In this document: positions 8,576 through 16,518 of the stretch, piece by piece | How the letters are laid out: each line of letters starts with the position of its first letter | How positions within the stretch are numbered: position 1 is the stretch's first letter | DNA from: Bacteroidales bacterium | GTDB lineage: Bacteria; Bacteroidota; Bacteroidia; Bacteroidales; UBA932 | Length of the DNA: 32,000 bases | Assembly (NCBI GenBank): GCA_016285175.1 | Contig: JAEEQF010000011.1 | Span: forward strand, 1 to 32,000 | Reading direction: 5' to 3' | The notes under the pieces: model-generated | Seen by the model: the letters and a program-made list of their open reading frames with translations, nothing else | Told to the model about the DNA's origin: nothing | Databases searched by the model: none | Made by a program: the position numbers and the translations under genes

Positions 8576-8965
8576 TTAACGCTTGCTGAACTGGAAGCGA
8601 CGACGTGCGCCAGGCTGACCAGGCTTCTTGCGCTCGACCTCGCGAGCGTCGCGGGTGAGGAAACCGGCGGCCTTCAGGGTAGCGCGATAAGCCTCTTTAT
8701 CCACCTCGCAAAGAGCGCGGGCGATTCCAAGGCGAACGGCCTCTGCCTGACCTTTGGTACCTCCACCTACGAGAGTTACCTTGATGTCAAACTGACCAGT
8801 TGTACCGGTGACCTCGAGGGGCTGGTTCACGATGTACTGGAGGGTTCCCTCCTTGAAGTACTCTTCCATGGGGCGGCCATTGATCACAATGCTGCCCTTA
8901 CCGGCTGCAACATAAACACGAGCGACAGCTGATTTACGTCTTCCAAGGGCGTGTTTCTGTTCCAT
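8576..8965 (-). CDS. rpsI: 30S ribosomal protein S9
   Basis: S9 binds the 30S head and reaches the P-site tRNA with its C-terminal tail. The 129-residue protein begins [19 protein letters not shown], has [19 protein letters not shown] in the middle, and ends in the diagnostic [17 protein letters not shown] tail with terminal Lys-Arg. The ATG at 8965 is 9 bases after the rplM stop, the near-universal rplM-rpsI pair. Confidence 0.99.
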   Translation of the reverse strand: MEQKHALGRRKSAVARVYVAAGKGSIVINGRPMEEYFKEGTLQYIVNQPLEVTGTTGQFDIKVTLVGGGTKGQAEAVRLGIARALCEVDKEAYRATLKAAGFLTRDAREVERKKPGQPGARRRFQFSKR

Positions 8966-8974
8966 GTGCTCTGT

Positions 8975-9427
8975 TTAGATTTCGTTTAACTTAATGGTTT
9001 TGGGATTCTGTGCCTGGTGCGGGTGCTCCGGACCTGCATACACATACAGGTTGTTGATGAGCTTGTCACCAAGACGGGTCTTGGGCAGCATGCCCTTCAC
9101 AGACCGACGGATGAGTTCGGCGGGTCTGGATGCGAGGATCTCGCGCGGGGTGGTGAAGCGCTGGCCACCGGGATAGCCGGTGTAGCGGGTATAAACGCGG
9201 TCGGTCATCTTCTTGCCGGTGAGACGGATCTTTTCGGCGTTGATGACGATTACGTTGTCACCACAGTCCACGTGCGGGGTGAAGCCGGGCTTGTTCTTGC
9301 CACGCAGCACCAGGGCTACGCGGGAAGCCAGGCGACCGAGTACGAGATCGGTTGCATCAATGACGAGCCACTCCTTGTTCACAGTTGCCTTGTTCAGGGA
9401 AACTGTTTTGTAGCTAAGTGTGTCCAC
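8975..9427 (-). CDS. rplM: 50S ribosomal protein L13
   Basis: Early-assembly 50S protein, 150 residues. I start it at the GTG at 9427 (VDTLSYKTVSLNKATVNKEW) because family members in Bacteroidetes begin MDTLSYKT; an in-frame ATG at 9508 would start upstream of the promoter. Motifs: WLVIDATDLVLGRLASRVA, GDNVIVINAEKIRLTGKK, YTRYTGYPGGQRF, KGMLPKTRLGDKL, and YVYAGPEHPHQAQNP near the end. It leads the rplM-rpsI-rpsB-tsf operon, about 55 bases downstream of the predicted transcription start. Confidence 0.97.
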   Translation of the reverse strand: MDTLSYKTVSLNKATVNKEWLVIDATDLVLGRLASRVALVLRGKNKPGFTPHVDCGDNVIVINAEKIRLTGKKMTDRVYTRYTGYPGGQRFTTPREILASRPAELIRRSVKGMLPKTRLGDKLINNLYVYAGPEHPHQAQNPKTIKLNEI

Positions 9428-9488
9428 TGTCTTGATTATTAATGGTTTAACATAAAAAGTTGCGATCCCCCCATAGTCAGAGGGACCG

Positions 9489-9520
9489 CAAAGGTACGCA
9501 TTTTCCATGAAAACACCAAA
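9489..9520 (-). promoter_or_regulatory. Promoter of the rplM-rpsI-rpsB-tsf operon
   Basis: On the minus strand TTTG (complement of 9517-9520), 20 bases, then TACCTTTG (complement of 9489-9496): an exact Bacteroidetes housekeeping promoter. Transcription should begin near 9483, giving a leader of about 55 bases before the GTG start of rplM. Confidence 0.9.
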
Positions 9521-9525
9521 AAAAA

Positions 9526-9658
9526 TGCCGATGCCCTAAGTCAGAAGCCTATCTGTCTCCAAGGACGAAAAAAAGCCGATGCCCTATAGCAGAAGCCTGT
9601 CTGTCTCCAAGGACAAAAAAATGCCGATGCCCTTGGAGACAGACAGGCTTCTGACTTA
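9526..9658. repeat. Three-unit 48-base repeat array with one inverted body
   Basis: Units begin at 9526, 9574 and 9622, each with TGCCGATGCCC or AGCCGATGCCC preceded by an A-tract. In units 1 and 2 the roughly 28-base body has the same direction (containing CAGAAGCCTGTCTGTCTCC in unit 2); in unit 3 the body is inverted (GGAGACAGACAGGCTTCTG). Units 2 and 3 therefore form a palindrome with 23-base perfect arms around the loop ACAAAAAAATGCCGATGC. The array ends on the dus stop codon and lies just upstream of the rplM promoter. The loop is nearly the same as in the palindromes inside atpB and tyrA. Not a CRISPR. Confidence 0.8.
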
Positions 9659-10687
9659 AAGGCCGTAGGCGCTTTCTGCGGGGGGAGCTTCGGCACCCCA
9701 GCGGGCGGCCACATAGTCCAGGGTGGAGAGGATTTCTTCCGGGTCCTTGGAGGTGACCAGTTTGATGCGGGTTTCCTTGAAGTCCCGGAGGCCCTTGAAA
9801 TAGCAGGAAAGGTGACGGCGCATCTCGTATACGCCCGTCACGGGGCCTTTGAGGTCCAGGGAAAGCTGGAAATGCCGTTTGGCCAGCGCCACGCGGTCCC
9901 GGACGCTCATGGGAGGAAGCTCCTCACCGGTATCCAGCAGGTGCCGGATTTCCGTGAAAATCCACGGATGGCCGAAGCTGGCGCGCCCCACCATGATGCC
10001 GTCAACTCCGTAGCGGTCAAATGCTTCCTTAGCCTTTGCCGCCGAATTGATGTCCCCGTTGCCGATGATGGGAATGTGCATCCGAGGGTTGTTTTTCACT
10101 TCGCCGATGAGCGTCCAGTCGGCCTCCCCCTTGTACATCTGGCAGCGCGTGCGGCCATGGATGGTGAGGGCCGATATGCCCGTGTCCTGCAGCCTTTCGG
10201 CCAGTTCCACTATGATCTTGGAGCTGTCATCCCAGCCCAGGCGGGTCTTTACGGTGACGGGCTTCCCAACCGCCTCCACGATGGCCCGGGTAATGGCCAC
10301 CATCTTGTCCGGCTCCCGCATCATGCCGCTGCCGGCGCCCCGGCCCGCAATCTTGGAAACCGGGCAGCCGAAGTTGATGTCCACGATATCGGCCCCATGT
10401 CCCCCGGCAAGTTCCGCGGCACGGTCCGCCATGCGCGCAGCGTCCACCATAGCCTCCGGAATGCTCCCGTAGATCTGGACGGCCACCGGGGCCTCTTCCT
10501 CCAGGGTATGCATCTTGGCGATGGTCTTTTGGACATCCCGCACCAGGCCGTCGGAGCTTACGAATTCCGTGGTGACTATGGCGGCCCCCGCCTCCCGGCA
10601 AAGGATGCGGAAACTGGCGTCCGTGACGTCCTCCATAGGCGCCAGGGTAACCGGACGCTCCCCCAGGTCTATGTTGCCGATTTTCAC
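9656..10687 (-). CDS. dus: tRNA-dihydrouridine synthase (DusB-like)
   Basis: FMN- and NADPH-dependent enzyme reducing uridines in tRNA D-loops. The 343-residue TIM barrel shows LAPMEDVTDASFR at the first strand (FMN site), INFGCPVSKIAGRGAGSGMM with the catalytic-type Cys, TVKTRLGWDD, LTIHGRTRCQMYKGEADW, PIIGNGDI, and DGIMVGRASFGHPWIF. The start is a GTG at 10687 overlapping the lpxK stop as GTGA; the next Met is inside the barrel, so this non-ATG start is needed. Which uridine is modified cannot be told from sequence. The stop codon touches the repeat array at 9526-9658. Confidence 0.93.
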   Translation of the reverse strand: MKIGNIDLGERPVTLAPMEDVTDASFRILCREAGAAIVTTEFVSSDGLVRDVQKTIAKMHTLEEEAPVAVQIYGSIPEAMVDAARMADRAAELAGGHGADIVDINFGCPVSKIAGRGAGSGMMREPDKMVAITRAIVEAVGKPVTVKTRLGWDDSSKIIVELAERLQDTGISALTIHGRTRCQMYKGEADWTLIGEVKNNPRMHIPIIGNGDINSAAKAKEAFDRYGVDGIMVGRASFGHPWIFTEIRHLLDTGEELPPMSVRDRVALAKRHFQLSLDLKGPVTGVYEMRRHLSCYFKGLRDFKETRIKLVTSKDPEEILSTLDYVAARWGAEAPPAESAYGL

Positions 10688-11715
10688 TTTTTCAGTTTTT
10701 GGAGCAGGGTCTCCGTAAAGGCGGCATCCTCCTCCGGAGTGAGGAAAGTGGCCTCCACGGGTATCCGGAACATCCGCAGGCGCAGTTCCTCGGGCACGTT
10801 CCTGACGTCCAAGATGCGCTGGGCGTCCTTTTCGGTGGTTACCAGGCAGGCCGTGGGGAATTCCTTCACGGCAGCCTTGAGGGTGCCGATATCGGCCCGG
10901 GTATATTTGTGGTGATCCGGGAAGCCGATGCGCCGGACAATCTTGTAGGTGTCCGAGAGGTGGCTCCTGAGCGGCGCGTCGTTGGCGATGCCGGTGAACA
11001 GCACCAGGCGTTTGGAATACGTATAGCGGGCATCTCCCTCCGGGAAAACGGGCTCCATGGCACCATAGGTGAAGGTGGTGAAGAAGAGCTTCTGCTCCGG
11101 GGTAAGGCGCAGGTATTTCACCCACTGGCTCCGCTCCCAGTCGTCCACATAGGCCGGGCATTTGGTCACGATAACCATATCGGCCGCCTTCAGACGGCTC
11201 TTAAGGTCCCTCAGGCGCCCCCAGGGCAGCAAGCTGTCCTTATGCACGGGCCGGTTGTAATCTACCAGCACGATGTTAAGGGTGGCCCGCAATTTGCGGT
11301 ACTGGAAGGCGTCGTCCAGGACGATGATTTCAGCGGAGGATGGCAACATCCTCCCTGCTGAAAGTGTTTCGCAGCCGCGCACCCGGTCCTTGTCCACCGC
11401 CACCGTAACGGAGGGGAACTTTTTGGCCATCTGGAGCGGCTCGTCGCCATAAAGGAGCGCCGTCCCGTCCCGCGGAACCAACTGAAAACCTTTGCTTTTG
11501 CGCTTGTACCCCCGGGAAAGAACCGCCAGATTGCTGTACGCCCAGTCGTCACTTTTGAGCAGCCGCCGAAGGACCATTTCCGTATGCGGGGTCTTTCCGG
11601 TGCCGCCAACCGTTATATTGCCGATGCAGATGGTGGGAACGGAAGCCTCATAGGACTTCTTCCAACCCTTGTCGTAAAACAGATGCCTGATTGCCAATAA
11701 AATACCGTACAGCAT
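10684..11715 (-). CDS. lpxK: Tetraacyldisaccharide 4'-kinase (lipid A biosynthesis)
   Basis: Phosphorylates the 4' position of the lipid A disaccharide at the inner membrane. The N-terminus is hydrophobic (MLYGILLAIRHLFYDKGW), followed by the P-loop region VPTICIGNITVGGTGKTPHT, LSRGYKRKSKGF, GDEPLQMAKKFP, VLDDAFQYRKL, and the late LVTTEKDAQRI motif. I start it at the ATG at 11715 (343 residues). A TTG at 11745 could add ten residues, but a TAACTTTG box lies between the two, so the upstream codon would not be transcribed from that promoter. Overlaps dus by 4 bases. Confidence 0.92.
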   Translation of the reverse strand: MLYGILLAIRHLFYDKGWKKSYEASVPTICIGNITVGGTGKTPHTEMVLRRLLKSDDWAYSNLAVLSRGYKRKSKGFQLVPRDGTALLYGDEPLQMAKKFPSVTVAVDKDRVRGCETLSAGRMLPSSAEIIVLDDAFQYRKLRATLNIVLVDYNRPVHKDSLLPWGRLRDLKSRLKAADMVIVTKCPAYVDDWERSQWVKYLRLTPEQKLFFTTFTYGAMEPVFPEGDARYTYSKRLVLFTGIANDAPLRSHLSDTYKIVRRIGFPDHHKYTRADIGTLKAAVKEFPTACLVTTEKDAQRILDVRNVPEELRLRMFRIPVEATFLTPEEDAAFTETLLQKLKK

Positions 11716-11732
11716 ATTACGTATTAATCGTA

Positions 11733-11740
11733 CAAAGTTA
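11733..11740 (-). promoter_or_regulatory. -7 element for lpxK-dus
   Basis: TAACTTTG on the minus strand, 17 bases before the lpxK ATG. No TTTG at the right distance, so only the proximal element supports it. It is divergent from, and about 40 bases away from, the frr box. Confidence 0.55.
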
Positions 11741-11772
11741 ACCAAAACTGACGGATTTCCATCATTTTTTTA

Positions 11773-11780
11773 TATCTTTG
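11773..11780 (+). promoter_or_regulatory. -7 element for frr and the aromatic operon
   Basis: TATCTTTG on the plus strand, 23 bases before the frr ATG. No clear TTTG at -33. The next four genes follow without another recognisable promoter, so this one may drive all five. Confidence 0.6.
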
Positions 11781-11803
11781 CAAATTGAGAAAACAAGATA
11801 ACT

Positions 11804-12370
11804 ATGTTACCTAAAGCTAAAGAAATAGTGGACGCCATGTCCAGTAAAATGCAGGACGCAGTAGACTTTCTGGAGGAAGACCTCAAGAACTATCGTGTTG
11901 GCAAGGCATCCCCTGCCATCCTCAATCCTGTAATGGTGGACTATTATGGCACCGCCACGCCGCTCACCCAGGTGGCTTCCGTCACTACGCCGGACGCCAA
12001 GACCATCGCTATCCAGCCTTGGGAGCGCAATATGATTAACAAGATTGAGAAGGCCATCCTGGATGCCAACGTGGGTCTCACCCCCTCCAACAACGGGGAA
12101 ATCATCCGCTGCATGGTGCCTGCCCTCACGGAAGAGCGCAGAAAAGACCTCATCAAAAAGGCCAAGGCCCAGGGAGAGACCACCAAGGTGAGCATCCGCA
12201 ACGTGCGCCGGGACGGTATAGACCTCCTCAAGAAAGCCCAGAAGAACGACGGCCTCAGCGAGGACGGGGAGAAGGAAGGGGAAGCGGAACTCCAGAAGGT
12301 CACGGACAAGTGGGTGAAGAAGGTGGATGAGGTAATCGCCGCCAAGGAAAAGGATATCCTCACCGTCTAA
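11804..12370 (+). CDS. frr: Ribosome recycling factor
   Basis: Splits the post-termination ribosome together with EF-G. The 188-residue protein has the family pattern: N-terminal helix, DLKNYRVGKASPAILNPVMV with the conserved Arg, the small domain (VDYYGTATPLTQVASVTTPD), WERNMINKIEKAI, LTEERRKDLIKKAKAQGE, and VSIRNVRRDG. The ATG at 11804 is preceded by a TATCTTTG box. frr usually follows pyrH; here it stands at the head of aromatic amino acid genes, with prephenate dehydratase only 2 bases away. Confidence 0.98.
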   Translation: MLPKAKEIVDAMSSKMQDAVDFLEEDLKNYRVGKASPAILNPVMVDYYGTATPLTQVASVTTPDAKTIAIQPWERNMINKIEKAILDANVGLTPSNNGEIIRCMVPALTEERRKDLIKKAKAQGETTKVSIRNVRRDGIDLLKKAQKNDGLSEDGEKEGEAELQKVTDKWVKKVDEVIAAKEKDILTV

Positions 12371-12372
12371 TA

Positions 12373-13197
12373 ATGAAAAGGGTAGCTATCCAGGGATACA
12401 AGGGCTGCTTTCATGAACAAGCAGCCCGTTTATTTTATTCAGATACGCCGCTTTCCATAGTGGAATGCGACACCTTCCCGGATTTGTACACCGCCATGGA
12501 CGAAACCCGGGCCGATGCGGCCGTGATGGCCATCGAAAACACGGTCTCCGGGGGGCTCATCCACAATTTCGAACTCCTCCGGGAGCAGGGACTGCGCATC
12601 AAGGGAGAGGTGTACCTGCGCATCCAGCAGAACCTCATGGCCCTTCCCGGCCAGCGGCTGGAAGACATCGGGGAGGTGCACACCCACTACATGGCCATCA
12701 ACCAGACGCGCCCCTTCTTTGAGAAGAACTGCCCCTGGATCCGGCTGGTGGAGAGTGAAGACACCGCCAAGAGCGCCCGGGATGTGGCCGAACTGGCCCT
12801 GGAAGGGGTGGGCGCGGTGGCATCGGCCCTGGCGGCGGAGCTCTACGGCCTGGAAATCCTGGCCCCCGGCATTGAAACCTACAAGCAGAATTTCACCCGT
12901 TTCCTGGTCCTGGACAACTATCTCACCATACCGGAAAAGGACATTGACAAGGCGTCCCTCTGCTTTGTGCTGCCGCACAAGCCCGGTTCCCTGGCGCAGA
13001 TCCTCACCATCCTGTCCTTCTACGACATGAACCTCACCCGTATCCAGTCGCTGCCCATCCCGGGACGCGAGTGGCAGTACTTCTTTTATGCCGATATCAA
13101 ATTCAACGACATCCTGCGTTACCGCCAGGCCCTCCAGGCGGTGCGCCCCCTCCTGGAGGATCTGCAGATCCTGGGAGAATACAAAGCAGCTTTATAG
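12373..13197 (+). CDS. pheA: Prephenate dehydratase with ACT domain
   Basis: Converts prephenate to phenylpyruvate on the way to phenylalanine. The 274-residue protein has the two catalytic lobes (VAIQGYKGCFHEQAA, AAVMAIENTVSGGLI, then GVGAVASALAAELYGL) and the active-site motif NFTRF at about 175-179. A C-terminal ACT domain (about 193-270) contains GSLA and a TRIQSLP segment, corresponding to the GALV and ESRP Phe-binding motifs of classical feedback-inhibited enzymes but changed in the second. No chorismate mutase is fused here; that domain is on the DAHP synthase downstream. Two bases after frr. Confidence 0.95.
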   Translation: MKRVAIQGYKGCFHEQAARLFYSDTPLSIVECDTFPDLYTAMDETRADAAVMAIENTVSGGLIHNFELLREQGLRIKGEVYLRIQQNLMALPGQRLEDIGEVHTHYMAINQTRPFFEKNCPWIRLVESEDTAKSARDVAELALEGVGAVASALAAELYGLEILAPGIETYKQNFTRFLVLDNYLTIPEKDIDKASLCFVLPHKPGSLAQILTILSFYDMNLTRIQSLPIPGREWQYFFYADIKFNDILRYRQALQAVRPLLEDLQILGEYKAAL

Positions 13198-13206
13198 AAC
13201 GAACAT

Positions 13207-14409
13207 ATGATTATCCAACCTGCCAAGCGGACACTGTCCGTCAAAGAGTATTACTTCTCCATCAAGAACAAGGAAATGGCCCGTCTCAATGCCGAAAGGG
13301 CATCCAAGGGCCTGGATCCCATCATCAACCTGGGTATCGGCTCGCCGGACGGAACACCGCCCCGCGCCTCCCTGGAAGTCCTTGCCCGCGAAGCCGCCAA
13401 GGACGGCGTACACGGCTATCAGAGCTATACCGGCATCCCGGAGCTGCGGAAGGCCATTGCCGGATGGTATTCCCGCTTTTACGGCGTAACGCTGGATCCC
13501 GCCTGCGAAATCCAGCCCCTGACGGGCTCCAAGGAGGGCATCCTGCTGGCCTCCCTCACCTTCCTGAACCCCGGCGACGGCGTGCTCATCCCGGATCCCG
13601 GCTATCCCACCTATACATCGGCCTCCCTTATGGTGGACGCCCGCATCATCAAGTACGACCTGCTGGAGAAAAACGGCTGGTATCCGGACTTTGACCAGCT
13701 GGAGAAAATGGACCTCACGGGCGTAAAACTCATGTGGACCAACTACCCCGGCATGCCCACCGGCGCCAAGGCCACGCCGGAGCTGTATGAAAAGCTGGTG
13801 GACTTTGCCCGCCGGCACCGGATCCTCCTTATCAACGACAATCCGTACAGCTTTATCCGGAACACGGATCCGCTCTCCATCCTGGCCGTTCCGGGCGCCA
13901 AGGAGTGCTGCCTGGAGATGAATTCCCTGTCCAAGGCCCACAACATGGCCGGCTGGCGCCTGGGCATGATCCTGGGAGATCCGGCCTATATCAAGGAAAT
14001 CCTCAAGGTGAAGAGCCAGATGGACTCCGGTATCTTCCGCCCGCTGCAGCTGGCGGCCGTAGAGTCCCTGCAGGCCGGTGAGGACTGGTTCCGCGAGCTC
14101 AATGCGGAATATCACCGCCGGGAAAAGGTGGCCTGGCGCATCATGGACGCCCTGGGCGCCACCTACAGCACGGACGCCGCCGGCCTCTTCGTGTTCGGCC
14201 GTCTGCCTCAGATGCCCGCCGTGGAAGGGAAGACTCCCGGCGAGGTGGTGAGCGACAAGCTGCTCTACGAAGCCGGCGTATTCATCACTCCGGGCTTCAT
14301 CTTCGGCCACAACGGGGAAAACTACATCCGTATCTCCCTCTGCGCCAACGTTCCCACCCTGGAGTGTGCGTTGGAGAGAGTGCAGAATTGCTTAACTAAT
14401 TGCAAGTAA
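13207..14409 (+). CDS. PLP-dependent class I/II aminotransferase, probably aromatic
   Basis: A 400-residue fold-type I aminotransferase. Visible landmarks: INLGIGSPDGTPP near the N-terminus, YTGIPELRKAIAGWY, LTGSKEGILLA (cofactor phosphate region), NYPGMPTGAKAT, LLINDNPYSFI with the Asp that contacts PLP nitrogen, and NSLSKAHNMAGWRLG with the Schiff-base lysine. The C-terminal ENYIRISLC segment supplies the substrate-carboxylate Arg. It resembles the DapL/AspC group. Position between prephenate dehydratase and prephenate dehydrogenase suggests transamination of phenylpyruvate or 4-hydroxyphenylpyruvate; the substrate is inferred from context only. Confidence 0.88.
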   Translation: MIIQPAKRTLSVKEYYFSIKNKEMARLNAERASKGLDPIINLGIGSPDGTPPRASLEVLAREAAKDGVHGYQSYTGIPELRKAIAGWYSRFYGVTLDPACEIQPLTGSKEGILLASLTFLNPGDGVLIPDPGYPTYTSASLMVDARIIKYDLLEKNGWYPDFDQLEKMDLTGVKLMWTNYPGMPTGAKATPELYEKLVDFARRHRILLINDNPYSFIRNTDPLSILAVPGAKECCLEMNSLSKAHNMAGWRLGMILGDPAYIKEILKVKSQMDSGIFRPLQLAAVESLQAGEDWFRELNAEYHRREKVAWRIMDALGATYSTDAAGLFVFGRLPQMPAVEGKTPGEVVSDKLLYEAGVFITPGFIFGHNGENYIRISLCANVPTLECALERVQNCLTNCK

Positions 14410-14422
14410 GATAGTTACATAA

Positions 14423-14452
14423 ATACCCTGCTGTCAGAGTGCGGCAGGGTAT
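14423..14452 (+). other. Intercistronic hairpin before tyrA
   Basis: ATACCCTGC (14423-14431) pairs with GCAGGGTAT (14444-14452) around a 12-base loop. No T-run follows, so it is not an intrinsic terminator. It lies in the only sizeable gap (61 bases) of the aromatic gene run and could affect mRNA stability or expression of tyrA. Confidence 0.5.
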
Positions 14453-14470
14453 TAGCGTAAGTGATTGAAA

Positions 14471-15400
14471 ATGAGCGAGAAGCAGAAAACCATAGGGGTC
14501 ATCGGCCTGGGCCTCATTGGCGGGTCCATGGCCATCGACCTGAAGCGCCGCGGCTTTGCCGGGCAGGTGCTGGGCGTGGAAAACGACCCTGTGAGCGCAC
14601 AGGCAGCCCAGACCATCGGCCTGGTGGACCAGGTGGTTCCCTACGAGGAATGCGTGGAGCGGGCCGATATCCTGGTGGTGGCGGTGCCGGTGGGAACGGC
14701 CGTGAAGCTGGTGTGCGACATCCTGGACCGTTTCCACTCAGGGGCAGAGGCTTTTTCCTTCGCTGAAAAGAAGGCCGATGCATCGGAAAACGCCTCTGCC
14801 CCTGCGTGGAAGGACAAGGTTGTCATTGACGTCTGCTCCACCAAGGAACAGATTTGCCAGGCCACCCATTACCATCCCTGCCGGAAGCAGTTCGTGTCCA
14901 CCCATCCCATGGCGGGCACGGAGTACAGCGGCCCCTGGGCGGCCATGCCGGGCCTTTTCGACGGCCGGGCCTGCATCTTCGCCAATTCGGAAGAGAGTTC
15001 GCCCAAGGCAGTCAAGCTTATTGAGGAACTGTACGCCACCCTCAACATGCGCCCCATCCGGATGGACGCCGCGCAGCACGACGTGCATACCGCCTACGTG
15101 TCGCACATCTCCCATGTCACTTCCTTTGCCCTGGCCCTCACCGTGCTGGACAAGGAAAAGGACGAGAAGCATATCTTCGATCTGGCTTCCGGCGGTTTTT
15201 CCAGCACCGTACGCCTGGCCAAGTCCAACGCCGACATGTGGGTCCCCATCCTCACCCAGAACCGGGACAACGTGCTGCATGTGATGGACACCTATATAGA
15301 CAAGATGAAGGCTTTCCGGGATGCCGTGGCCGATTACGACGAAGACCGCGTCCGCAGCCTCATAGAGGAAGCCAACAAGATTAAAAAGATTATCCGATAG
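14471..15400 (+). CDS. tyrA: Prephenate dehydrogenase
   Basis: NAD-dependent oxidation of prephenate to 4-hydroxyphenylpyruvate for tyrosine. The 309-residue protein opens with a Rossmann nucleotide site (IGVIGLGLIGGSMAIDL), then ADILVVAVPVGT, VVIDVCSTKEQI, and STHPMAGTEYSGP carrying the catalytic-type His145. The helical dimerisation domain follows (HISHVTSFALAL, ASGGFSSTVRLAKSN). I use the ATG at 14471; a TTG at 14465 is unlikely. Between the end of the Rossmann strand and VVIDVCSTK there is an extra segment, residues 88-113, encoded by a strong palindrome (14734-14809). The frame is intact, so the enzyme is probably active. Confidence 0.95.
   Translation: MSEKQKTIGVIGLGLIGGSMAIDLKRRGFAGQVLGVENDPVSAQAAQTIGLVDQVVPYEECVERADILVVAVPVGTAVKLVCDILDRFHSGAEAFSFAEKKADASENASAPAWKDKVVIDVCSTKEQICQATHYHPCRKQFVSTHPMAGTEYSGPWAAMPGLFDGRACIFANSEESSPKAVKLIEELYATLNMRPIRMDAAQHDVHTAYVSHISHVTSFALALTVLDKEKDEKHIFDLASGGFSSTVRLAKSNADMWVPILTQNRDNVLHVMDTYIDKMKAFRDAVADYDEDRVRSLIEEANKIKKIIR
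14734..14809. repeat. In-frame palindromic element inside tyrA
   Basis: Arms CCACTCAGGGGCAGAGGC (14734-14751) and GCCTCTGCCCCTGCGTGG (14792-14809) are complementary at 17 of 18 positions. The 40-base loop contains GCTGAAAAGAAGGCCGATGC and the palindrome CCGATGCATCGG. The element encodes about 25 residues (HSGAEAFSFAEKKADASENA and onward) where prephenate dehydrogenases normally have a short loop before the VVID strand. Loop core and reading frame match the palindrome in atpB at 1480-1551. That it is inserted is inferred from the symmetry and the extra peptide. Confidence 0.75.
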
Positions 15401-15401
15401 T

Positions 15402-16502
15402 ATGGCATACGAACTTGATATCATCCCCGGAACCGAGTGGGGGTTCTTTACCCTTCCCCGGCCCATGTGCATTGCAGGCCCCTGCAGCGCCGAATCCGAA
15501 GAGCAGGTGATGGAAACGGCCCGCGGGCTGGCCGCCTTCGGCATCCACGTTTTCCGCGCCGGCATCTGGAAGCCGCGCACGCATCCGGGCTCCTTTGAGG
15601 GCGTGGGTGCACCCGGCCTCAAATGGCTGCGCCGCGTGAAGCAGGAACTGGGGATGTGGACCTGCACGGAGGTGGCTTCGGAAAAGCACGTCCTGGAATG
15701 CATCAAGTACGGCATCGATATGGTGTGGGTGGGAGCCCGCACCAGCGCCAACCCCTTCCTGATGCAGGAGATTGCCGATGCCCTGGAAGGCACCGATATC
15801 CCCGTACTGGTGAAAAATCCCGTGAATCCGGACATTGACCTGTGGATCGGCGCCCTGGAGCGCCTGAACCGCGCAGGCATCCGGAAACTGGGCGTGATCC
15901 ACCGCGGTTTTTCCACATCGGCCCCCATTGCCTACCGCAACGACCCGGGCTGGAAGATTGCCATCGAGCTGCGCTCCCGTTATCCGGAGATGGTCTTCTT
16001 CGCCGACCCTTCCCATATGGCCGGAGACCGGAAATACCTGCAGGAACTGTCCCAGCGGGCCATGGACCTGGGCTTGGACGGACTCATGGTGGAAAGCCAC
16101 TGCAATCCCGCCTGCGCCCTGTCCGACGCCAAGCAGCAGCTCACCCCGCAGGGGCTTCAGACGCTGCTGGAGAGTCTGATTATCCGCGAAAACACTTCCG
16201 ACAACAAAGAGTACAAGGAAGGCATCGACCAGCTCCGCGCCCAGATTGACGTACTGGACGAGAACCTGCTCTGGCTGCTGAAGTCCCGTATGGATGTGAG
16301 CCGGAAGATAGGCCAAAACAAGAAAGAGCACAATGTGGCCATCCTGCAGATGTCCCGCTGGGACGCCCTGCTGGCCGACATGGTGGAAAAAGGCCGCGCT
16401 TACGGCCTGTCCGAGGAAGCCATCCGCACCATCATGAACGCCATCCACGATGAGTCCGTGAGGGTCCAGAACGAAGTCTTAGCCCAAGACCGGAAGCAGT
16501 AA
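15402..16502 (+). CDS. Bifunctional DAHP synthase (type Ibeta) / chorismate mutase
   Basis: First step of the shikimate pathway (PEP plus erythrose 4-phosphate) fused to chorismate mutase, which makes prephenate. Residues about 1-265 are the KDO8P-synthase-like barrel: CIAGPCSAES, FRAGIWKPRTHPGSFEG, WVGARTSANPFLMQE, PVLVKNPVNPD, GVIHRGFST, FFADPSHMAGDRKYL and LMVESHCNPACALSDAKQQL with metal and substrate residues. Residues about 270-360 are an AroQ-type helical mutase (IDQLRAQIDVLDENLLWLLK, then SRMDVSRKIGQNKKEHNVAI). Starts one base after the tyrA stop. With the dehydratase and dehydrogenase upstream it channels chorismate to both Phe and Tyr; the mutase domain may act as a feedback sensor. 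Confidence 0.95.
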   Translation: MAYELDIIPGTEWGFFTLPRPMCIAGPCSAESEEQVMETARGLAAFGIHVFRAGIWKPRTHPGSFEGVGAPGLKWLRRVKQELGMWTCTEVASEKHVLECIKYGIDMVWVGARTSANPFLMQEIADALEGTDIPVLVKNPVNPDIDLWIGALERLNRAGIRKLGVIHRGFSTSAPIAYRNDPGWKIAIELRSRYPEMVFFADPSHMAGDRKYLQELSQRAMDLGLDGLMVESHCNPACALSDAKQQLTPQGLQTLLESLIIRENTSDNKEYKEGIDQLRAQIDVLDENLLWLLKSRMDVSRKIGQNKKEHNVAILQMSRWDALLADMVEKGRAYGLSEEAIRTIMNAIHDESVRVQNEVLAQDRKQ

Positions 16503-16518
16503 CTTCCATTTTTATTTG

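Noticed and set aside
9462-9489. Hairpin GCGATCCC/GGGACCGC near rplM as a possible L13-type leader
   Set aside because: One arm lies in or before the predicted transcription start, so it would not be transcribed whole.
9526-9658. Direct repeats at regular 48-base period suggested a CRISPR array
   Set aside because: Only three units, the third body is inverted, there are no unique spacers and no cas genes.
10688-11161. Upstream extension of the dus frame
   Set aside because: It is a shadow of lpxK; the GTGA overlap at 10687 is the natural start just before the barrel.
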